A stretch of DNA of 64,000 bases, from assembly GCF_003254465.1 (NCBI RefSeq), contig NZ_QDFI01000007.1, positions 1 through 64,000 of the forward strand. Direction: 5' to 3'. This document shows positions 58,033-64,000 of this stretch, one piece after another. Position 1 is the stretch's first letter, and every line of letters begins with the position of its first letter. Both the position numbers and the translations under genes were made by a program. Under the pieces are notes generated by a model. It had not been told where the DNA came from. It was given only the letters and a program-made list of their open reading frames with translations, and did no database searches. Source of the DNA: Meridianimarinicoccus zhengii. GTDB taxonomy: Bacteria; Pseudomonadota; Alphaproteobacteria; Rhodobacterales; Rhodobacteraceae.

Positions 58033-58203
58033 AAGATCGCTCCTTCCTCATGGCACCTTGCGGCGCGCGATGGTCCGCCCGCCAGCGCGCACGTCAATCC
58101 CTGCACGGGGGTGCGATACCACGCCCGGAATTGCAAGTGAACTGTTGGGCCGGACCGGGCCCGACGAAGCAGGCACTGTGGCACATGGATGCATGCGGGC
58201 ATG

Positions 58204-58653
58204 TCAGATCCAGCGCCGCGTCGTGGCGGCGTATCGGTCGAAGGCCGCGCCGAAATGGTCGCGCAGGCGGGCCTCTTCGGGGACAACGAAACGGTCGGTG
58301 ATGACCCAGACGAAAAGCGGCAGCAGGATCAGCGACGGCCACGCCTCCCACCGCAGCATGAGACCGGCAAGGATCAGCGCATCGCCAAGATAGATGGGGT
58401 TGCGGGTCCGCCGGAAGATGCCGGTCGTCACCAGCGCATCAGGGTCACGGTGCGGGATCAGCGTCGTGCGCGCCTGCATCATCGCGTGGGCCGCCAGCCC
58501 GATCAGCACGATCCCGCCGCCGACCAGCAGCCCACCAGCCAGATCGACGACGGCAGGACCGGGCTGCCCGACCGGCAGGCGCGTGGTCTGCACCCAGGCG
58601 AGCGCCGCGAACACCGCAAGCCAGACAGGCGGAAGATCCATCCATTTCAGCAC
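58204..58653 (-). CDS. Isoprenylcysteine carboxyl methyltransferase-like membrane protein
   Basis: A 149-residue membrane protein with four hydrophobic segments and the ICMT/PEMT-like motif TGIFRRTRNPIYLGD, then FGAAFDRYAATTRRWI at the end. I chose a GTG at 58653 giving MLKWMDLPPVW, which matches how relatives begin; an ATG at 58641 or a longer start are possible. Methyl acceptor unknown. Confidence 0.72.
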   Translation of the reverse strand: MLKWMDLPPVWLAVFAALAWVQTTRLPVGQPGPAVVDLAGGLLVGGGIVLIGLAAHAMMQARTTLIPHRDPDALVTTGIFRRTRNPIYLGDALILAGLMLRWEAWPSLILLPLFVWVITDRFVVPEEARLRDHFGAAFDRYAATTRRWI

Positions 58654-58893
58654 GCTACGCAGCAAGTCGTATCCTTTGCCAAAAGAGGCAGCCGCGACCG
58701 AGCCGCCGGACCCGAAACAATATGTCGTGGCGCCTATCGTCATCAACCGAGCAGGTCAAATCCAATCGCTAACCCATGCGGCGGATCGGGATGGACGGGA
58801 AATCGCGCTTGGCATACACGGAAAGGCCAGTATCGGGACAAAATCGGGCATGTAGCGAGTGACCAAGTGACAGAACGCAGACCGGAGGCGCGG

Positions 58894-59412
58894 GTGCAAC
58901 AGCGGCCGGAGACGGGGACAGCACCGATTCATGTTCGTCCATACCGCGAAGAAGATGCGCCCGTACTGGCCCGCATCTTCGACCGTGCGGTGCGCGAAGG
59001 TGCGGCCAGTGCCTATGACGCGACCCAGCGTGCCGCTTGGGCAGGTGCCATAGACGCGCCGCCCGAATGGTGCCAGCGGCTGAGCGAGGAGATCACGCTC
59101 GTGGCCGAGCGCGACGGCCAGATGGCGGGGTTCATGACGCTCGGGCGTGACGGGTTTCTCGATCTCGCCTTCGTTCTGCCCGAAGCGATGGGAACCGGCG
59201 TCGCGGCAGCGCTCCATGACCGCGTGCTCGCCGAGGCAGAGTCGCGCGGGCTGTTCCGGCTGACCACCGAGGCAAGCCACATCGCCCGGCGGTTCTTCAT
59301 CAAGCAGGGCTGGCGCGAGATGGGCGAGATCCAGGTGGACCTCGGCGGGACGACGCTGACCAGTTTCAGCATGGAAAAGCGGTTGCGGGGCGCGGGCGTC
59401 AGGCGGTCCTGA
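58894..59412 (+). CDS. GNAT-family acetyltransferase
   Basis: A 172-residue acetyltransferase. The N-terminal IHVRPYREEDAPVLARIF, a central LDLAFVLPEAMGTGVAAALH acetyl-CoA loop region and a C-terminal HIARRFFIKQGW fit the GNAT fold. I chose the GTG at 58894 because GGAGG stands five bases before; a GTG at 58867 is the alternative. The 3' end overlaps the puuD-like gene tail to tail by 14 bases. Substrate unknown. Confidence 0.78.
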   Translation: MQQRPETGTAPIHVRPYREEDAPVLARIFDRAVREGAASAYDATQRAAWAGAIDAPPEWCQRLSEEITLVAERDGQMAGFMTLGRDGFLDLAFVLPEAMGTGVAAALHDRVLAEAESRGLFRLTTEASHIARRFFIKQGWREMGEIQVDLGGTTLTSFSMEKRLRGAGVRRS

Positions 59413-60175
59413 GCGCGGCCCGCCCGCCGCGCGCGGCCCAGTCGGCGACGGCCTGCCCGAACGCCGCGAACAGTGGCCGCGACACCGGGTCGGTGGCGGC
59501 GTTCCATTCCGGATGCCATTGCACCGAGAGCGTGAAACCGGGCGCGTCGCGCACATGGATGGCCTCGGGCGTGCCGTCCTCGGCCCGGCCATCGACCACG
59601 ATCCGCGGCCCCGACCGGGCGATCCCCTGCCCGTGCAGCGTGTTGGTCACGACCGCCTCGGCGCCGAAGAGCCGGTGGAACACGCCCCCGGGCGTGAAAT
59701 GCACCTTGTGACGCAGGGCGAACTTCTCTTCGAGCGTGCCGTCGGGGGGCATCCGATGGTTCATGCGCCCCGGCAGATCGCGGATCTCCGGGTGCAGCGT
59801 GCCGCCCATGGCCACGTTGACCTCCTGGAAACCGCGGCAGATGCCGAACACCGGCTGCCCGCGTGCCACGCAGGCCCGCACCAGTGGCAGCGTTAGCGCA
59901 TCGCGGGCCCGGTCGAAGGCACCGTGGGCCTCCGTCGCTTCCTCGCCGTATTCTTCGGGGTGCACGTTGGGCCGGCCCCCTGTCAGCAGGAACCCGTCGC
60001 AGGTGTCGAGCAGGTCTTCAAGCGGCACGAGCGCGGGATCGGCTGGCACCAGCAGCGGCAGCGCGCCCGCGACCTCGGCCACGGCGGAACTGTTCATCTC
60101 GCCCCCCGCATGGGCGGGGTATTCATCGTTGATGAGATGGCTGTTGGTTATGATCCCGACGATGGGGCGCGGCAT
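59399..60175 (-). CDS. PuuD-like gamma-glutamyl hydrolase (class I amidotransferase)
   Basis: A 258-residue class I glutamine amidotransferase-like hydrolase. The nucleophile is Cys113 (FGICRGFQE) and the dyad is His221 and Glu223 (QWHPEW). The family includes PuuD, which releases GABA from gamma-glutamyl-GABA. No other putrescine genes are close, so the substrate is uncertain. The 3' end overlaps the GNAT gene. Confidence 0.87.
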   Translation of the reverse strand: MPRPIVGIITNSHLINDEYPAHAGGEMNSSAVAEVAGALPLLVPADPALVPLEDLLDTCDGFLLTGGRPNVHPEEYGEEATEAHGAFDRARDALTLPLVRACVARGQPVFGICRGFQEVNVAMGGTLHPEIRDLPGRMNHRMPPDGTLEEKFALRHKVHFTPGGVFHRLFGAEAVVTNTLHGQGIARSGPRIVVDGRAEDGTPEAIHVRDAPGFTLSVQWHPEWNAATDPVSRPLFAAFGQAVADWAARGGRAALRTA

Positions 60176-60287
60176 GGTGATCCTCGAAGACTACTGCGTT
60201 GAAGGTAAGCACGCGGCGCGGTCGCGTCGACAACCGACTTCGCACACTGCGCCGGAACTCTGTGCGCTGATGCAAAACCGGGCGGCG

Positions 60288-60458
60288 TCAGCGGGGGATG
60301 CTGCGCGCGGCAGCGGTCTTGCGTGCACCAGCGCATCGTTTCGAACAATGGCGCACGTTTTCCCAATCCCGTGCCCATTTCTTGCGCCACGAGAAGGGCA
60401 GGCCACAGGTTGCGCAGGTCTTGGTGGGCAGATCGGCCTTCTTCACACCGCGCGGCAT
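60288..60458 (-). CDS. DUF2256 small zinc-binding-type protein
   Basis: A 56-residue protein starting [15 protein letters not shown]. Cys15-x2-Cys18 and Cys38-x3-Cys42 form a probable zinc site around the conserved [16 protein letters not shown]. It matches DUF2256, often found beside photolyase/cryptochrome genes. Its ATG shares one base with the photolyase stop (TGATG), so the two are coupled. It falls below usual 60-residue cut-offs and is easily missed. Confidence 0.85.
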   Translation of the reverse strand: MPRGVKKADLPTKTCATCGLPFSWRKKWARDWENVRHCSKRCAGARKTAAARSIPR

Positions 60459-61990
60459 CAGAACCCGAAGCTCCCCTGCCGGTCGTCCTGCGCCTTGGTT
60501 CGTTTGCGCGGTGCGCGGTCATTCACGAAATGGCCGACAGAATCCTTGCGGCTCGCGTGCTTGTGGACAATGCGCTGCGCCTCGTCGCGAAAAGCGCCGC
60601 CCTTGCGCACGCCCCAGACCTTGTCGCGGGCGGCGCGCGCGGCAGCCTGCACATCGATTATGGGCGCAGGGTAACGGCGGTCGAGCAATCTGCCGGCCCC
60701 CTCCCATGTCCACGGCGTTTGAAGGTGACGGTCGGGCACCTCCGCAAGCTCCGGCAGCCAGCGGCGGGTGAAGACGCCATCCGGGTCCTGGTCGTGCCCT
60801 TGCTTGACCGGGTTGTAGATGCGCACCGTGTTCATGCCTGTCGTGCCGCTTTGCATCTGCATCTGCGACCAGTGGATGCCCGGCTCGTAATCTGTGAAGG
60901 CCCGCGCAAGGTGCAGCCCCGTCACCCGCCAGTCGAGCCAAAGGTGATAGGACGCCACCGCCACCAGCATCGACCGCATGCGGAAATTCAGCCAGCCGGT
61001 ATGGTTCAGGTACCGCATGCAGGCATCGACGAATGGGATGCCCGTTTCCCCCGCTTCCCATGCCGCCAGCCGCACCGGATCGGGGTCACGCGGGCGCAGC
61101 CCCTCATAGGCGGAATGCAGGCAGCGGTGTTCCAGCGCAGGTTCGTCCTCCAGTTTCTGCATGAAGTGGTCGCGCCACGCGAGCCGGGACTGGAACGACT
61201 TGAGCGACCCCGCCCAGCCGTCGCGGCTGCCGCGCACCTCGCGCTGGCGGGCACCTGCCGCCTGCGACGCCTCCCGCCCCGACAGGGCGCCGAGCGCCAG
61301 ATGAGGCGAGAGCCGCGAACAGGCCCATTCGCCCGCCAGCGGCGAGGACATGGCGGCACGATACCCCTGCCCGCGTTCGGTCAGGAACCCGCCCAGCAGC
61401 GACAGCGCGGCACCCCGCCCGCCTGCCTGCCGACCGGGGCAAGGATCGGGGGCAAGACCCAGATCCGCGGCGGTGGGGATCGCGCCGGGGTCTTCGCCGA
61501 AGGTATCCAGCCGGGCGGCAGCGGCGCAGACCTGCGGCGCGCGCAGGAACCGGTCGCGCCGGGCCGACCAGCCGTCGCGGTGGTTCAGCCGCCGCACGAC
61601 CCCGGATTGCGGCACCTCATCCCACGCGACCCCGTTCGCCGCGGCCCACGCGGCGACGCGCCGGTCTCGGGCATAGGTCCAGCCGTTGCCGGTTTCCTCG
61701 TGGCTCACGATCCGTGTGATGCCGTGGGCCCGGCACAGGTCCGCCAGAACCTCGACCGCATCGCCTACCAGCACCAGAAGCGGTGCGCCCTGCGCGGCAC
61801 AGGCGGCCCGCAGGTCCGTCAGACACTCGGCGCTAAAGTTCCACTGGCGCCCGGACGTGTCGGGCTGCGCCCAGTAGCCCGGTTCCACGACATAAAGCGG
61901 CAACACGCGACCATCGCTCTGCCCCGCAAGGGCAAGAGCCGGATGGTCGAAAAGGCGAAGGTCGCGCTTGAACCAGAGGATCGCATCCAT
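60458..61990 (-). CDS. Cryptochrome/DNA photolyase family protein
   Basis: A 510-residue FAD protein. The N-terminal alpha/beta domain opens [18 protein letters not shown], and the C-terminal FAD-binding region includes [41 protein letters not shown] and [15 protein letters not shown]. The long form with a coupled DUF2256 gene suggests a cryptochrome-like or photolyase member rather than the classic CPD PhrB; repair of CPD lesions is likely but not certain. Confidence 0.88.
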   Translation of the reverse strand: MDAILWFKRDLRLFDHPALALAGQSDGRVLPLYVVEPGYWAQPDTSGRQWNFSAECLTDLRAACAAQGAPLLVLVGDAVEVLADLCRAHGITRIVSHEETGNGWTYARDRRVAAWAAANGVAWDEVPQSGVVRRLNHRDGWSARRDRFLRAPQVCAAAARLDTFGEDPGAIPTAADLGLAPDPCPGRQAGGRGAALSLLGGFLTERGQGYRAAMSSPLAGEWACSRLSPHLALGALSGREASQAAGARQREVRGSRDGWAGSLKSFQSRLAWRDHFMQKLEDEPALEHRCLHSAYEGLRPRDPDPVRLAAWEAGETGIPFVDACMRYLNHTGWLNFRMRSMLVAVASYHLWLDWRVTGLHLARAFTDYEPGIHWSQMQMQSGTTGMNTVRIYNPVKQGHDQDPDGVFTRRWLPELAEVPDRHLQTPWTWEGAGRLLDRRYPAPIIDVQAAARAARDKVWGVRKGGAFRDEAQRIVHKHASRKDSVGHFVNDRAPRKRTKAQDDRQGSFGF

Positions 61991-62087
61991 GCCCGTGAGA
62001 TAGAGGACCGATCACGGCGGGAAAGCCCCTGCCCTTGTGCCGACCGTCCGAACCGATACATCTGCCACAACCCGATCGGAGGACATG

Positions 62088-64000
62088 ATGCGCGACGCGA
62101 CGCCCCAGACGACCCCGAAGACCATCCGCCTTGCCGACTATACCCCGCCCGCCTTCTGGGTGGACAGCGTGCACCTGACATTCCGGCTGGACCCGTCGGC
62201 GACGCGGGTCGTTTCGCGCATTGCGTTCCGGCCCAACCCGGACGCGAAAGGGTCTTTCTTCCTGCATGGCGAGGGGCTCAAGACGATCCGCGCGACGATC
62301 GACGGTGTGCCCGTCACGCCGGAACCGGCGGAGGGCGGCATCACCTGCGCCGTCCCCGACACGCCCTTCGTGTGGGAGGCCGAGGTGGAAATCGACCCGC
62401 AGGCCAACACCGCGTTGGAGGGGCTGTACCGCTCGGGCGGGATGTATTGCACCCAGTGCGAGGCCGAAGGGTTCCGCAAGATCACGTGGTATCCCGACCG
62501 GCCCGACGTGATGGCCCCCTTCACCGTGCGGATCGAAGGGCCTGACCCCGTGCTTCTGTCCAACGGGAACCCGGTGGGCGGCGGCGACGGATGGGCCGAA
62601 TGGCACGACCCATGGCCCAAGCCCGCCTATCTGTTCGCGCTGGTCGCGGGGGATCTCGTGGCGCATCGCGACAGCTTCACCACAAAGACCGGCAAACATG
62701 TCGATCTGGCGATCTGGGTCCGGCAGGGCGATCTGCACAAATGCGCCTTCGGCATGGATGCACTGAAGCGGTCGATGGCGTGGGACGAACGGGTCTACGG
62801 GCGGGAATACGATCTCGACGTGTTCAACATCGTCGCGGTCGACGATTTCAACATGGGCGCGATGGAGAACAAGGGGCTGAACATCTTCAACGCTGCCGCC
62901 GTGCTCGCCAGCCCCGACACCGCGACCGACGCCAATTTCGAACGTATCGAGAGCATCATTGCGCATGAGTATTTCCACAACTGGACCGGCAACCGCATCA
63001 CCTGCCGCGACTGGTTCCAGCTGTGCCTGAAGGAAGGGCTGACGGTCTTCCGCGACCAGCAGTTCTCGGCCGACGAACGCAGCGCGCCGGTGCAGCGGAT
63101 CAGCGACGTGCTCGCCCTGCGCGGGCGGCAGTTCCGCGAAGACAACGGCCCGCTCGCCCATCCGGTGCGGCCCGAAAGCTTTGTCGAGATCAACAATTTC
63201 TACACGGCGACTGTCTATGAAAAGGGCGCGGAACTCATCGGGATGCTCAAACGGATTGTGGGAGATGACGCCTATGCCCGCGCCTTGACCTTGTATTTCG
63301 ATCGCCATGACGGGCAGGCCTGCACGATAGAGGACTGGTTGCAGGTATTCGAGGACGTGACCGGGCGGGATCTCGCTCAGTTCAAGCTCTGGTACGCGCA
63401 GGCCGGCACACCGCGTATCGACGTGACCGAGGATTTCGCGGACGGGACCTATACCCTGACACTGCGCCAGCACACGCCGCCGACCCCCGGCCAGCCCGAC
63501 AAGGCACCGCTTGTGATCCCCGTGGCGGTGGGACTTCTGGCGCGGGACGGTCATGAAATGGTGCCGACGACCCTTCTGGAACTGACCGGGTCGGAGCAAA
63601 GCTTCACCTTCGACGGGCTGCCCGACCGTCCGATCCCGTCGATCCTGCGCGGGTTCTCCGCCCCCGTGATCGTGACGCGCCAGCCGGACGCGGCGGAGCG
63701 CGCCTTCCTGCTGGCCCATGACACCGATCCCTTCAACCGGTGGGAGGCCGGGCGGTCGCTGGCCAAATCCGCCTTGGTGACGATGGTGACGGACGGGGCC
63801 GCGCCCGATCCAGCCTATCTGGATGCGCTGGGGCGTGTGCTCGACGATGACACGCTCGACCCCGCCTTCCGCGCGCTGGTGCTGGCGCTGCCGGGCGAGG
63901 ACGATGTCGCGCAGACGCTGTTCGACACTGGCGTGACCCCGGACCCGACGGCGATCCGCGCAGCCATCGAGACGATGTCGGTTGCCATGGCCGCCAGCCT
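62088..64000 (+). CDS. pepN: Aminopeptidase N (3' end beyond window)
   Basis: The first 637 codons of an M1 aminopeptidase, cut by the right edge; E. coli-type PepN is about 870 residues. The substrate-recognition motif GAMEN is at residues 257-261 and the zinc site HEYFH at 293-297 with a downstream Glu in LKEGLTVF. The frame stays open to the end. Tandem ATGs stand at 62085 and 62088; GGAGGA favours the second. Confidence 0.95.
   Translation, partial: MRDATPQTTPKTIRLADYTPPAFWVDSVHLTFRLDPSATRVVSRIAFRPNPDAKGSFFLHGEGLKTIRATIDGVPVTPEPAEGGITCAVPDTPFVWEAEVEIDPQANTALEGLYRSGGMYCTQCEAEGFRKITWYPDRPDVMAPFTVRIEGPDPVLLSNGNPVGGGDGWAEWHDPWPKPAYLFALVAGDLVAHRDSFTTKTGKHVDLAIWVRQGDLHKCAFGMDALKRSMAWDERVYGREYDLDVFNIVAVDDFNMGAMENKGLNIFNAAAVLASPDTATDANFERIESIIAHEYFHNWTGNRITCRDWFQLCLKEGLTVFRDQQFSADERSAPVQRISDVLALRGRQFREDNGPLAHPVRPESFVEINNFYTATVYEKGAELIGMLKRIVGDDAYARALTLYFDRHDGQACTIEDWLQVFEDVTGRDLAQFKLWYAQAGTPRIDVTEDFADGTYTLTLRQHTPPTPGQPDKAPLVIPVAVGLLARDGHEMVPTTLLELTGSEQSFTFDGLPDRPIPSILRGFSAPVIVTRQPDAAERAFLLAHDTDPFNRWEAGRSLAKSALVTMVTDGAAPDPAYLDALGRVLDDDTLDPAFRALVLALPGEDDVAQTLFDTGVTPDPTAIRAAIETMSVAMAAS

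Overview
The window is GC-rich chromosomal DNA with tightly packed, often overlapping genes. Gene families and order point to an alphaproteobacterium of the Rhodobacteraceae/Roseobacter type: a GTTC-N7-GTTC SOS box, paired DUF2842 and thiamine pyrophosphokinase genes, a fused long PntA, an smo-type polyol operon and a full sox cluster. I found no rRNA, tRNA, IS element, prophage or CRISPR array. Both ends cut genes: ftsY on the left and pepN on the right.

Left part (1-14000) is mostly housekeeping. It holds ftsY, an FG-GAP protein, a 2Fe-2S ferredoxin, a small SOS-linked protein resembling only the C-terminal OB domain of DnaE2, an MFS transporter, an hflK-hflC-DUF2065-barrel-degP operon, gor, rpiA, thiamine pyrophosphokinase, DUF2842, purA and an M42 peptidase.

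14085-26328 is a thiosulfate-oxidation (sox) island. soxS and a heme-binding-like gene run leftwards; soxV-W-X-Y-Z-A-B-C-D-E-F, a DUF302 gene and a SoxT-like transporter run rightwards. SoxV, SoxW and SoxS handle periplasmic thiol reduction. SoxXA loads thiosulfate onto SoxYZ, SoxB hydrolyses the sulfate group and SoxCD oxidises the sulfane sulfur. SoxD is a short monoheme form, while SoxE carries a class I cytochrome domain plus an FccA-like domain. No soxR is present, but the soxS-soxV and soxW-soxX spacers share a motif.

26400-31757 holds secG, pyrG, two near-identical cold-shock genes around a DUF4168 gene, an XRE regulator, a DUF2061 protein and an orphan ParA.

31903-46510 is carbohydrate catabolism. 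A LacI regulator precedes smoE-F-G-K-S-mtlK-ADH (polyol uptake and oxidation). A divergent PfkB kinase and GatZ-like protein could turn D-tagatose into fructose 6-phosphate. An frcBCAK fructose-type ABC operon follows.

46902-51568 is an OsmC-TRAP operon with a palindromic operator and its own LacI regulator. 51597-54941 is a gbcAB-like Rieske demethylase pair with a divergent LysR regulator. The right end holds pntAB, an ICMT-like methyltransferase, a GNAT acetyltransferase, a PuuD-like glutamine amidotransferase, a photolyase/cryptochrome with a small overlapping DUF2256 gene, and pepN.
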